Part shown: one piece after another, positions 1 through 9,064 of the stretch
Numbering within the stretch: position 1 is the first letter of the stretch
How the letters are laid out: every line of letters starts with the position of its first letter
From: Hymenobacter sp. HSC-4F20
GTDB taxonomy: Bacteria > Bacteroidota > Bacteroidia > Cytophagales > Hymenobacteraceae
NCBI RefSeq assembly: GCF_019599275.1
Contig: NZ_JAHZTD010000001.1
Coordinates: 2,170,001-2,234,000 of the forward strand
Reading direction: 5' to 3'
Length of the DNA stretch: 64,000 nucleotides
Program-made: the position numbers and the translations under genes
Notes under the pieces: model-generated
What the model saw: the letters and a program-made list of their open reading frames with translations, nothing else
The model's database searches: none
What the model was told of the DNA's origin: nothing

Positions 1-28
1 CCGAGTAGCCCTGGTCAGAAGACTTGCC

Positions 29-1597
29 TTACTGATTTTTCTGTTCGTTGAGAAGCTTTAGCAACACGCCATTGGTCCAGCCGAACCCATCCTGGAGCGG
101 GTACTCGCCGCCACCGGCGGGCCGGTTCAAATCGGTGACGTTGTACTTCTCCAGCAGCTTACCGGTTTGAGTAAACACGCGCACATTCAGCTCTATCCAA
201 CGACCAGAAATCCTATCTGCCAAGCCTGCCTGCTCATAGCGGCGCAGGCCGGTTATGGCCGTGTACTGTAAGGGCGCCCAGGCGTTGGGGGCGTCCCATT
301 GCTGGGTGCTGGCCCGGGTAGTAGTAAGCAAGCCGCCAGGGGCCAGAAACTCGGTTTCGAGGCGGCGGGCGGCCAGACGCGCCTGTTCCGGGGTGGCTAC
401 CCCATACGTAAGCGGAAACACGCCGGCCAGGGTGCGCGCCGTAGCCAGGCGGCGCTGGCGCCAGTCGTAGTCGACAAACCAGCCCGCGTCGGCGTCCCAG
501 CAGTAGCGGCGGATGGCGGCGGCCCGCGCCTGGGCCTTTTGCTGGTACTCAGCGGCCCGCGCCGCCTGTCCCGCGGCACGGTAGGCACGCACCAACGACT
601 GCTCCAGGGTCAGCAGCAGGCAATTCAAATCGACGGGTACCAGCTCCGTAGTGCGGATAGAGCCCAGCTGCCCATCGGGTCCGAACCAGCGGGTGCTGAA
701 ATCCCAGCCCGAGGCAGCGGCGGCGCGCACATTGCGGTAAAACTGCGGCAGCGGCTGCGTAGTGAGGCGGGCCGCTTCCACATCAGCGCGGTACGATTCT
801 TCCCGGGGCTGGTCGCTGTCGTCCCAGTAGCGGTTCAGGACCTCGCCCCCAGACAGGCGCACCACGCGGCGGTCGGCCTGCCCGGTCCCGAGAGCTTCCG
901 CGCCGGCCATCCAGTAGGCGTATTCGCGGGCCAGGGCGGGCCGGTAGCGGGCCAGCACGGCTACGGAGTCAGGGCCTTCGGCTAGCAGGCCTACCATCTG
1001 GGCAAAGAAAGGGGGCTGGGAGCGGGTAAGGTAGTAGGTGCGGTTGCCGTTGGGAATAAAGCCCAGCTTATCCAGCAGGTAGGCAAAGTTATCCACCATG
1101 TTGCGCACCAGGTCCTGGCGGCCGGCTTCCCGCAAACCCAGCATGGTGAAGTACGAATCCCAGTAGTACACTTCCCGGAAACGCCCCCCCGGCACCACGT
1201 AGGGATGCGGCAGCGGAATAAGGGAGGAATAGGGCGGAGCCTGCTGCTGGGCCGGACGGCGCAGCACGGTCCAGAGCGTATCGAGGTGGGCACGGATACC
1301 GGCTTTCACGTCGCTGCGGTACACGGCCGTATCGGCGGCAGGCAGGTAAAAGTAGCGCTTGGTAAACGCCTTCAGATCAAACCCCGGGCGGCTTTTCTCC
1401 TGCTGATAGGCGGCCAGCACCACACTTGGCGCCGCCGTGGGCAACATATCCACGAAGGTTTTGCCATCGGGGTACACCTGCCCCATCTGCACGGCCTCAA
1501 ACAGGCCCGGGTAGAGCTGGCGCGGGGTGGGCTGCCCCAGGGCCAGCAGGGGTAGCAACAGCAGGCCGGCGGCTCCCATTTTCTTTATGGTCAGCAT
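29..1597 (-). CDS. treA: Secreted GH37 alpha,alpha-trehalase
   Basis: This 522-residue protein should hydrolyse trehalose to two glucoses in the periplasm or at the cell surface. It begins with a hydrophobic signal peptide (about residues 1-21). It carries both trehalase signatures: PGGRFREVYYWDSY, and QWDAPNAW near the C-terminal third. The catalytic pair of the family is visible as Asp299 in SGWDFSTRW (acid) and Glu498 in GGGEYPLQDGFGW (base). Its length is normal for bacterial GH37. It is the last gene of a leftward set after SusC and SusD, with a perfect hairpin between SusD and this gene, so it may be transcribed less than susCD or from its own start. Family assignment is very secure; the periplasmic location is inferred from the signal peptide. 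Confidence 0.95.
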   Translation of the reverse strand: MLTIKKMGAAGLLLLPLLALGQPTPRQLYPGLFEAVQMGQVYPDGKTFVDMLPTAAPSVVLAAYQQEKSRPGFDLKAFTKRYFYLPAADTAVYRSDVKAGIRAHLDTLWTVLRRPAQQQAPPYSSLIPLPHPYVVPGGRFREVYYWDSYFTMLGLREAGRQDLVRNMVDNFAYLLDKLGFIPNGNRTYYLTRSQPPFFAQMVGLLAEGPDSVAVLARYRPALAREYAYWMAGAEALGTGQADRRVVRLSGGEVLNRYWDDSDQPREESYRADVEAARLTTQPLPQFYRNVRAAAASGWDFSTRWFGPDGQLGSIRTTELVPVDLNCLLLTLEQSLVRAYRAAGQAARAAEYQQKAQARAAAIRRYCWDADAGWFVDYDWRQRRLATARTLAGVFPLTYGVATPEQARLAARRLETEFLAPGGLLTTTRASTQQWDAPNAWAPLQYTAITGLRRYEQAGLADRISGRWIELNVRVFTQTGKLLEKYNVTDLNRPAGGGEYPLQDGFGWTNGVLLKLLNEQKNQ

Positions 1598-1631
1598 AGG
1601 TAAACGTGCATCGGGTGAAAGCTAAAACGAG

Positions 1632-1685
1632 GCCGCAAAACAGCGCAGCGGCCAGCTGACGCTACCCGCTGCGCTGTTTTGCGGC
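1632..1685 (-). terminator. Perfect 20-bp hairpin between susD and the trehalase gene
   Basis: Two 20-base arms (1632-1651 and 1666-1685) are exact inverted complements around a 14-base loop. The hairpin lies just downstream of the susD stop and 35 bases before the trehalase start. On the minus strand it is followed by a short T-containing stretch, not a full T-run. It may end or attenuate susCD transcription, or stabilise the 3' end of the susCD message. Confidence 0.6.
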
Positions 1686-1704
1686 ACTGCTTGCTGCTCT
1701 TGGG

Positions 1705-3270
1705 TTAATACCCTGGGTTCTGGGTGAGGTTGGTATTTACGGCTAGCTGCTGGTTGGGGATGGGGAAAATGAGGTAGGTTGGCGAGCTGCTGGTGGGGCC
1801 TTCCTGAATGGGGCCCAGGAAGGTACCGAAGCGTACCATATCCTGGCGGCGCCACTGCTCCAGGTACAGTTCCCGGCCCCGCTCATCGTAGAGGGTGGTT
1901 AGGTCTACGCTGGCCAGGGCCCCGGCATTGCGCGAAGGATGGGTACGGATGGAGTTAACCAGCGCCAGCGGGGTAGCGCCGTAGGCACCGGCCGTAGTGC
2001 CCGTGCCGCCCCGCAGAATAGCCTCGGCCTTCATCAGCAGCACATCGGGCAGGCGCAGGTGTACCATGTCGTTGTCGGTGGTGCCGGCGGAGTTGTTGGT
2101 GAAGTCGGGAGGGTATTTCATCGGCCGAATCCCCGTTCGCTCCAGGGTTCTGGCGTCGGTTTCAATGATTCTTACCTCCCGGGTGAAGGCCAGCGGGGCA
2201 CCGCTACGGTCCGTCAGGGGAGCATCCGTGTTCAGGTTGTACTGCTGGCCAATCAGGAAGCCCACGTTCTGGCGCTTGCCGGGGTTGGTCGGGCCGTTGG
2301 CGTAGGTGTACACCGTACCCCGGCGGATGTCGTTGGCCCCGAACTTATCGTAGAAATCTGACAGCGCCGTAGGGCCGTTGTAACCACTGGGCAGCATGTT
2401 GTAGTGCGAAATAAACCGCCACAGGTCAAACTGAGCCCCGCTGCTGACCCCGCCCACGTTCAGCTCCGTGAAGATGTTCTCGGTGCCAATGTTGGTGTTG
2501 TCCGGCGCAAAGTTGTCGAAGTAGTTGGTGGCAAACCGGTAACGCCCGGTGTTGATGATCTGGTCGGCCAGGCTGATTACCTGGTTCATGTCGGCGGCGG
2601 CAAACGTGGGGGCAGCGCGGTTAGCGTACACTCCCCGGTTAAGGTAGCACTTCATCAGCAAGCCCCGGGCCGCGTCTTTGTTGGCCCGGTAGGCTGGGGC
2701 GTCGGGCAGGTTGGTCAGCACGGCATTCACCTCGCTGATGACGTAGTCGAGGGCCTCGGTGCCTTTGCGCACACGGGCCAACTGCGTTACCTGCTCGCCG
2801 GGCTCCCGGTAGGGTACCTGGTCGTAAAGGTCCAGAATCCAGTACATGGCCCAGGCCCGCAGGAAGCGCGCTTCCGCCTGCTGCTGCGCGGAGGGGTTGT
2901 AGCGCAGCAGATCAGTAGCCGCGAATACTACCCCATTGAGGTTGTTGAACGCGTCGCGGATTTCCTGGTGGTTAGCATCCCAGTTGTGCAGGTGCAGCTG
3001 CCGCCACTTGCCGTTATCGTCCCAGTCGCCCCCGCGCGTGGGCATCAGGCGCTCGTCGGTGGTCACCTCCGAGAGGGCAAATACCTGGGTAGCTCCCTGA
3101 AATGGGCTCCGCATAGAGCTATATACCCCGTCGAGCAGGGAGGCGGCGCTGGAAGCGCCGCTGGTGCCGGGCTGCGCCAGCGTAGCCCCCTGAAATTCTT
3201 CTTTTATCTCGCAGCTCGTGGCCAGCTGCAACGCGGCCAGCAAAGCCGCCGCGCTAAGTACCTTTTTCAT
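1705..3270 (-). CDS. susD: SusD/RagB-family surface glycan-binding lipoprotein
   Basis: A 521-residue SusD-like outer-membrane lipoprotein that would bind the oligosaccharide and pass it to the SusC channel. The chosen start gives MKKVLSAAALLAALQLATSC, a lipoprotein signal with the lipobox cysteine at residue 20; a longer reading frame exists upstream but spoils the signal. Typical SusD features are seen: the N-terminal helical repeat region (DLLRYNPSAQQQAEARFLRA, then a WILDLYDQVPY motif) and the C-terminal block ending YDERGRELYLEQWRRQDMVR and FPIPNQQLAVN. It starts 22 bases after the SusC stop, so the two are co-transcribed. Its sugar specificity cannot be read from sequence; the neighbours suggest short alpha-glucosides. 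Confidence 0.93.
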   Translation of the reverse strand: MKKVLSAAALLAALQLATSCEIKEEFQGATLAQPGTSGASSAASLLDGVYSSMRSPFQGATQVFALSEVTTDERLMPTRGGDWDDNGKWRQLHLHNWDANHQEIRDAFNNLNGVVFAATDLLRYNPSAQQQAEARFLRAWAMYWILDLYDQVPYREPGEQVTQLARVRKGTEALDYVISEVNAVLTNLPDAPAYRANKDAARGLLMKCYLNRGVYANRAAPTFAAADMNQVISLADQIINTGRYRFATNYFDNFAPDNTNIGTENIFTELNVGGVSSGAQFDLWRFISHYNMLPSGYNGPTALSDFYDKFGANDIRRGTVYTYANGPTNPGKRQNVGFLIGQQYNLNTDAPLTDRSGAPLAFTREVRIIETDARTLERTGIRPMKYPPDFTNNSAGTTDNDMVHLRLPDVLLMKAEAILRGGTGTTAGAYGATPLALVNSIRTHPSRNAGALASVDLTTLYDERGRELYLEQWRRQDMVRFGTFLGPIQEGPTSSSPTYLIFPIPNQQLAVNTNLTQNPGY

Positions 3271-3292
3271 AACGCAACTACTAGTGGGTGGC

Positions 3293-6200
3293 TTACAGGG
3301 AGAAGTTGAGGGCAAGCGTGTACGTGCGGGCCGTGGGGTAGCCAGTGTAGTCGATGCCCGCCGAGGGCACCCCGTTCACGGCCTTGTTGGTGTTGATTTC
3401 CGGATCGAAGCCCCGATACTTAGTCAGCACAAACAGGTTCTGGCCGATAACCGACACGGTGGCCCCTTTAAACACCTGGGCTACGTCGCCGAGGCCGTAG
3501 GAGAGCGTCAGGTTGGAGAGCTTCACGTAGTTGCCGCTTTCCAGAAAGCGGGAGGAGGGCGCGAGCCGGTTACTGAGGGCTTCCTTAGTGGACGACTCGT
3601 AGAAATCCCGGGCAATATTTTTGCCGCCCTGAATCTGGCTCACGTTGAGCACGCTGTTGAAAGTGTTGTTGTAAATCTTGTTGCCGAACACCCCGTTGAA
3701 GTTGGCCGTCATCGAGAGCTTCAGAAAGCGGAGGCTGGCGCTCAGCCCTGCCAGGGCAGTAGGGTTCGGGTTGCCCAGGTAGCGGAACGTCCCGTTATCG
3801 GCGTACAACGACTGGCCCGTGTCCGGGTCAAGGCCCAGAAACTGCTGGGTGAAGAAGGCGTTGATGGGCAGACCGCTCTGGATTACCTCTACCGTTACCC
3901 CCGACAGCCCCTGCCCGCTGAGCGCCCCCGTCTGAATGACTCCGCGCACTCCTGATACAGTGTTCTTGACAAAGGTGGCGTTAGCGTTGAAGCTCAGGCC
4001 GAAGCGGGGGTTATCCAGCGCCGTAATGCCGGCAATCAGCTCTACCCCCTTGTTTACAATTTCCCCGTCGAGGTTGCTCCAGGTAACGGCCCCGCCGGGC
4101 GCCGCCGGCTGAATGGGCGCCAGCGGATACAGCAGATCGGTAGTGCGCTTGTAGAAGTAGTCGGCCGTCAGGGTCAGGCGGTTGTTGAACAAGGCCACGT
4201 CGAGGCCCGCGTCATACTGCTCATCCGACTGCCATTTCAGGTCGGGGTTGGGGTTGTTGACCTGGCGGGTGCCCTCGTTGTTGGGCAGAAACACCACCTG
4301 CCCCCGCGCCGAGCCGGCCGGAAACTCCTGGTTGCCGGTGCGCCCGTAGCCAATCCGCGCCTTCAGCTGATTCACGGCTTCCACCGAGAAAAAGTCTTCC
4401 TGGCTGATGTCCCAGGCCGCCGACACCGACGGGAAGTAGCCGTACTTGTTGTTTTCGCCAAACTTGGTGCTGCCGTCGGCCCGCAGGGTGGCCGTCAGCA
4501 GGTACCGGTCTTTGTAGTTGAGGATGGCCCGCCCGAAGTACGACTGCAGCTCCGTGATGGGGTCAACGTAGGAGGAAATAAGTCGGCCCGAGGGGTTGGA
4601 AAACTGCAGGTAGTTGGTGTAATCCAGCCCGTAGGTACCGAAGCCAATGGGCGCCCCCGTCAGCGTGTTGACGGGCCCCCGCCCGCTCAGGTTCGTGCCC
4701 GAGTTGTTGAACCGCTGGTACTCGTAGCCCAGCAGGGCATTCACGCGCAAAGACGTGTTGATGCTGCGGTTCAAGGTCAGCGTGTGGGTCATCTGCTGGG
4801 TCAGCAGCTCGCTATTCCCGATGGCGGCGAAACCCAGGCGTTGGTAGTCCGAGATGTTCAGGCGCTGATCAATGGAAGTGCGCCGGATGCCGGTGCTGTA
4901 GTTGGCCGAAACCAGGGCGCGGTATTCCAGCCAGTCGGTAAACTTGTAGTAGGGCGAAATCGACGCCAGGGCCGTCGTTACCCGCGAGTTATCGTTGTAG
5001 TACTGCTGCATAGCCACCGGGTTAATCACGGAGCTACCCAGGCGCGACACCGGCTGCCCGTTGGCGCTGTACAACGAGTCAGTGGGGTTCCACTGCAAAG
5101 CCTGCCCGATGAGGCTACCCCGAAAGTCGCCGTTGTTGGTGATGGGGGCCAGCTGCTCGCGGAACTGGCTGGCCGTGATGCTCGCATCCACGCCCAGGCG
5201 CTTGCTTTCCAGAAACTTGATGTTGGTGCCGAAACTGGCGCTGTACTTCTTAAAGCCCGTTTTCTTGATGATGCCCTGCTGGTCGAGGTAGCCGAGGGAA
5301 AGGCGGTAGCGGGCGTTTTCGTTGCCCCCACTGATGGCCGCGTTGTAGTTCTGGAGCGGGGCAGTGCGCAAAATGGCTCCCAGCGCGTCGTTGCTCTGGC
5401 CCAGGTCGTTGGTAGGTGAGGCGCCGTAGTAGGCCAGCGCCTGCCGGAATTCGTTGGCGTTGAGCACCTCAATGCGCCGCATAATCTCCGAGAAGCCGCC
5501 CGATACGCTCACGTCCAGACGGGGCTCCCCGGCTTTGCCTTTTTTGGTGGTGATAATTACTACCCCGTAGGCCGCCCGCGAGCCGTAAATGGCCGTGGCG
5601 GAGGCGTCCTTCAGAATATCAATCGACTCAATATCGTTGGGGTTCAAAAAGTTGAGCGGGTTACTATCAGGACTGTCGCCGAAGGCCGTATTCAGGCCGG
5701 GGCGGGCCGAGCGCCCATCGAGCGGTACGCCATCAACCACGTACAGGGGCTGGCCGGTGCCCGTTACGGCCGAGTTGCCGCGAATTTTGATGGTAGAAGC
5801 GCCGCCGGGCTGTCCGCTGTTCTGGGTTACCTGCACGCCCGACGCCCGGCCCTGAATCAGCTGATCGGGGGAAGCAAAGGTACCTTTGTTGAAATCTTTG
5901 GGGTCGAGGGCGCTTACGGCCCCCGTCAGGTCAGTCTTTTTCACCGTCCCGTACCCTACTACTACTACCTCTTCTAGGGCCTTGGCGTCGTCGCGGAGCG
6001 TCACCTGCACCGAAGTCTTGCCGGTAATGTCGACCCGCTGGCTAGTGAAGCCGACAAACGAAAAAGATAGCGCCGTAGCGGTAGTGGGCACTTCCAGCTG
6101 AAAGGAGCCATCCCCGCCGGTGCTCGTCCCGACGGTGGAGCCGGGCACAATCACCGTCACGCCCGGCAGGCCGGTGCCCGTACCGTCGACTACTTTGCCG

Positions 6201-6358
6201 GAAACTGCCCGTGTAGCTTGCGCCTGAGCCAGCAGGGGAAGCAGGCTCAACACCACAGTGGGAGCCAGTACCGCCAGTCGCCCGAGCTGGCCGCTGCTAC
6301 CCGTTGCAGCCCCCAGCTGCCGATGGGAGGTATACCATTTGTACCCGTTGTTGCTCAT
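3293..6358 (-). CDS. susC: SusC/RagA-family TonB-dependent oligosaccharide transporter
   Basis: A 1021-residue outer-membrane transporter. From the N-terminus it has a signal peptide ending near LLAQAQA, a carboxypeptidase-D regulatory-like domain (VSGKVVDGTGTGLPGVTV), the SusC signature ALEEVVVVGYGTVKK, a plug with DIESIDILKDASATAIYGSR, and a long beta-barrel ending in the C-terminal aromatic LALNFSL. I placed the start at MSNNGYKW; an upstream in-frame extension of 35 codons has no signal-like character. It pairs with susD (22-base gap) and would import the sugar in a TonB- and proton-motive-force-dependent way. The length is typical for the family. Confidence 0.94.
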   Translation of the reverse strand: MSNNGYKWYTSHRQLGAATGSSGQLGRLAVLAPTVVLSLLPLLAQAQATRAVSGKVVDGTGTGLPGVTVIVPGSTVGTSTGGDGSFQLEVPTTATALSFSFVGFTSQRVDITGKTSVQVTLRDDAKALEEVVVVGYGTVKKTDLTGAVSALDPKDFNKGTFASPDQLIQGRASGVQVTQNSGQPGGASTIKIRGNSAVTGTGQPLYVVDGVPLDGRSARPGLNTAFGDSPDSNPLNFLNPNDIESIDILKDASATAIYGSRAAYGVVIITTKKGKAGEPRLDVSVSGGFSEIMRRIEVLNANEFRQALAYYGASPTNDLGQSNDALGAILRTAPLQNYNAAISGGNENARYRLSLGYLDQQGIIKKTGFKKYSASFGTNIKFLESKRLGVDASITASQFREQLAPITNNGDFRGSLIGQALQWNPTDSLYSANGQPVSRLGSSVINPVAMQQYYNDNSRVTTALASISPYYKFTDWLEYRALVSANYSTGIRRTSIDQRLNISDYQRLGFAAIGNSELLTQQMTHTLTLNRSINTSLRVNALLGYEYQRFNNSGTNLSGRGPVNTLTGAPIGFGTYGLDYTNYLQFSNPSGRLISSYVDPITELQSYFGRAILNYKDRYLLTATLRADGSTKFGENNKYGYFPSVSAAWDISQEDFFSVEAVNQLKARIGYGRTGNQEFPAGSARGQVVFLPNNEGTRQVNNPNPDLKWQSDEQYDAGLDVALFNNRLTLTADYFYKRTTDLLYPLAPIQPAAPGGAVTWSNLDGEIVNKGVELIAGITALDNPRFGLSFNANATFVKNTVSGVRGVIQTGALSGQGLSGVTVEVIQSGLPINAFFTQQFLGLDPDTGQSLYADNGTFRYLGNPNPTALAGLSASLRFLKLSMTANFNGVFGNKIYNNTFNSVLNVSQIQGGKNIARDFYESSTKEALSNRLAPSSRFLESGNYVKLSNLTLSYGLGDVAQVFKGATVSVIGQNLFVLTKYRGFDPEINTNKAVNGVPSAGIDYTGYPTARTYTLALNFSL

Positions 6359-6475
6359 AAGTGAAAGAATAAAGTGGTGGGAAGTAGGTAGAAGCGTAGC
6401 CGCGTTGCAGTGGTTATCGGCTCGTGGCTGCAGTGCTGGGCAGTAGCCCGGGGCAGCCCCCAATTGCAGGGCCTA

Positions 6476-6545
6476 TATGCCCGAGCGGGCGGGCGTTTTT
6501 GAAAATTCAGCTCGTCATAATCAGATGGTTATGCCCGAGTGGGCG
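6476..6545. repeat. Two 16-bp dyad-like direct repeats upstream of susC
   Basis: The sequence TATGCCCGAGCGGGCG at 6476-6491 recurs at 6530-6545 with a single change, a spacing of 54 bases. Each copy contains a GCCCG/CGGGC-type dyad. They sit in the 188-base gap between the GH13 stop and the susC start. They could be paired operator sites or part of a terminator for the GH13 gene; the sequence does not decide. Confidence 0.45.
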
Positions 6546-6546
6546 C

Positions 6547-8292
6547 TTAGTGCAGTGGGAGAACTACTGCCTGCCAGGGTTGGAGCGCCAGGAAAGGGCC
6601 AGCGGCTAGCGTCGGGTAGTTGTTGAGCCAGGGCTGGCCGCTGGGTGCAAGACCGGCGGGCACCCCCCAGCTCTGGGGGGAAGCCGAGAAATTCAGCACT
6701 ACAAGTACCCGCGCGGGGCCCAGCGTGCGGGTGTAGGCGTAGATGTTCGGGTTAGCCGCGTCCAGGAGTTGGTACTGGCCGTGTACCAGCACGCGGTGCT
6801 GCTGGCGCAGGCGCTGGGCCTGGCGGAAGTGATTCAGCACCGAATCGGGCTGCTTTTCCTGGGCTGCCCGATTGACGGGCGTGTAGTTAGGATTGACGTT
6901 AATCCAGGGGGTACCCGTGGTAAAGCCAGCGTTGGTGGAAGCATCCCACTGAAACGGGGTGCGGCTATTGTCGCGGGAGAAGCGCTGCAGGCTCTGCAGG
7001 TAGGCCGGCAGGCTTCCCCCCTGGGCTTTCACCAGCTGGTAGCCGTTGAGCGCGGCCACGTCGCGGTAGTCGGCGATGCTTGCAAACCGGCTGTTGGTCA
7101 TGCCTAGCTCGTCGCCGTTGTAACAGTAGGGCGTGCCGCGCATCGTGAGCAGAAAGGTATTGAGCAGCTTGGCCGAAGCGGCCCGGAACGCGGGCCGGTC
7201 GTCGCCGAACTTACTGACCATGCGCGGCTGGTCGTGGCTGCCCAGGTAAATCGACTGCCAGCCTTTTTGAGCAAAGGCACTGTCCCAGCGCGTAAACACC
7301 CGCTTCAGGTCCGTCAACTGGTAGCGCTCCGGGGTATTGCCCACGCCCACCGCCTCGAAGTGATAAGTCATGTTCAGCTCCCGGCGGGCGGGGTCCACGA
7401 AGAGCATGGCCTCGGTGGGGTTGCGGCCGGCGCCTTCCGCCACCGTCATGATGTTGTACTTGCTGAGCACCTCGCGGTTCATCTCCTGCAGGTAGTCGTG
7501 CAGGCGGGGGCCGTGGTTGTAGGCGTTGATGTAGTTCGTTTCGTTTAAACCCGGCATGGGCGGGAACGTGGGATCTTTGGCCACAAACTGAAAGGCGTCC
7601 ATCCGGAAACCATCAATGCCCTTGTCCAGCCAGAAACGCATCAGGCTGTACACTTCCTGGCGCAGCGCGGGATTGTTCCAGTTCAGATCAGGCTGCTTGA
7701 CGGAGAAGTAGTGCAGGTAGTAGGCATTGGTCAGCGAGTCGTATTGCCAGGCGTTGCGGCTGACATCAAAGGTGCTGTAGCGGGCCGGCGGGGTACCCTT
7801 CTCGGCGGGCCACCAGTAGTAGTAGTTGCGGTAGGGACTCTGGCGCGAGCTGCGCGACTGTTTAAACCACTCGTGCTCCTCGCTGCTGTGGTTAACCACC
7901 AGGTCCATCACCAGCTTTAGGCCGCGCTCGTGCATGCCCCGCAGCAGCGCCTCGAAGTCTTGCATCGTACCGAACTCAGGCATGATCTGGCGGTAGTCGG
8001 AGATGTCGTAGCCGTTGTCGTCGTTTGGCGAGGCGTAAATTGGGTTTAGCCAAATGGTTCCTACCCCCAGGCTTTGCAGGTAATCGAGCCGCGCCATGAT
8101 GCCGCGCAAATCCCCTATCCCGTCGCCGTTGCTATCCTGGAAGCTGCGCGGATACAGTTGGTACACTACTGTTTCCTGCCACCAGCCCGGCTTTTTGGCC
8201 GGCCCAGGGGCAGGTAGCTGCTGCCCCCTGCTGCCACCAGTGGAAAGCAGCACCGCGCAGGTAACTAGTACATATAGTAGTAGTTGTTTCAT
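6547..8292 (-). CDS. Secreted GH13 alpha-glucosidase (oligo-1,6-glucosidase-like)
   Basis: A 581-residue alpha-amylase-superfamily enzyme with a signal peptide (about residues 1-23). The barrel begins WWQETVVYQLYPRSFQDSNG, the pattern of alpha-glucosidases, oligo-1,6-glucosidases and trehalose synthases, not of true amylases. Conserved regions include DLVVNHSSEEHEWF, the nucleophile Asp232 in GFRMDAF, the acid/base Glu286 in TVAEGAG and the stabilising Asp354 in GSHDQPRM. A beta-sandwich C-terminal domain follows. It lies upstream of susC on the same strand with a 188-base gap. It probably splits short alpha-glucosides to glucose. The exact linkage (alpha-1,4, alpha-1,6 or other) is not resolved. 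Confidence 0.88.
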   Translation of the reverse strand: MKQLLLYVLVTCAVLLSTGGSRGQQLPAPGPAKKPGWWQETVVYQLYPRSFQDSNGDGIGDLRGIMARLDYLQSLGVGTIWLNPIYASPNDDNGYDISDYRQIMPEFGTMQDFEALLRGMHERGLKLVMDLVVNHSSEEHEWFKQSRSSRQSPYRNYYYWWPAEKGTPPARYSTFDVSRNAWQYDSLTNAYYLHYFSVKQPDLNWNNPALRQEVYSLMRFWLDKGIDGFRMDAFQFVAKDPTFPPMPGLNETNYINAYNHGPRLHDYLQEMNREVLSKYNIMTVAEGAGRNPTEAMLFVDPARRELNMTYHFEAVGVGNTPERYQLTDLKRVFTRWDSAFAQKGWQSIYLGSHDQPRMVSKFGDDRPAFRAASAKLLNTFLLTMRGTPYCYNGDELGMTNSRFASIADYRDVAALNGYQLVKAQGGSLPAYLQSLQRFSRDNSRTPFQWDASTNAGFTTGTPWINVNPNYTPVNRAAQEKQPDSVLNHFRQAQRLRQQHRVLVHGQYQLLDAANPNIYAYTRTLGPARVLVVLNFSASPQSWGVPAGLAPSGQPWLNNYPTLAAGPFLALQPWQAVVLPLH

Positions 8293-9064
8293 GTCTGTCT
8301 GTCAGATACTGGCGCTGCGCTGGGTGCTCACACGAAGCCCCACCCGAACAAGCATCTTCCGCTCTACTAATCAACCACTTGCAGCTTGTTGCCACCTTAA
8401 CAGCGGGGCCACTACCACTGAGTGGTGGTTTCGCACCGCAGCGGTACTCTTCGCACTTGTTCAGCTAGACTACAGCGGAGCCAAAGCCATCCTGAGACCT
8501 TGCACTTCCACGCTGTGGCTGCCTGGTAAACCGCTGTTCGCAAGCCTAGAGGTGCGGGCCTGCCGGGATGTGAAGCAAGTAAATCCGGCTCGGGTAAAGC
8601 CTTACTCCGCAATCGGTTGCAATAGGTGGGAAGGCGGTGTCTGGCAAATGAATTTGCTTCCTCCTTTATCTAAAAACGTGTATCAACCAAATATCAAAAA
8701 TTATACACCAGGTACTGCAACAACTATTTCATTATCAATTGCTTGTGCAGATATATCGTCAGTAAAAATATCATCCTCTTGTTATGCCTGTATTAGCTTT
8801 TTCACGTCGGCCACCTGTAGCAACGCCCGATATTGCCCCGGGTAGCTAACCGGTTTACGGCTCAGCTGCATCGTTTTAGAAATACGCACCATTGATTTTT
8901 GTAACTTACCAAGACTATCCATAACTTCCTCGCGCAGAAGTACCCCCGCCCTACTCCCTACCTCACACCCTATAGCTCCAGTAGGCCCGCGCTTTCCACC
9001 AGAAGCTGCTGGCTACCCCAGTACGAAGATCTGCGTCTTTCCCACCCGCCCGGCTTCTTGTTCT
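8293..9064. other. Divergent intergenic control region of the sugar locus
   Basis: This 772-base stretch lies between the leftward GH13 gene and the rightward DUF6377 gene. No open frame in it looks coding. It becomes clearly AT-rich from about 8640 to 8930. Small dyads are present: ACCACT-G-AGTGGT at 8414-8426 and GCAAAT-GA-ATTTGC at 8644-8657. The promoters of both arms should lie here, but I found no exact TAnnTTTG element correctly placed. Confidence 0.5.

Noticed and set aside
8096..8845. 249-codon plus-strand frame overlapping the GH13 start
   Set aside because: It lies antisense to a secure GH13 gene and into an AT-rich control region, with no domain or coding composition.
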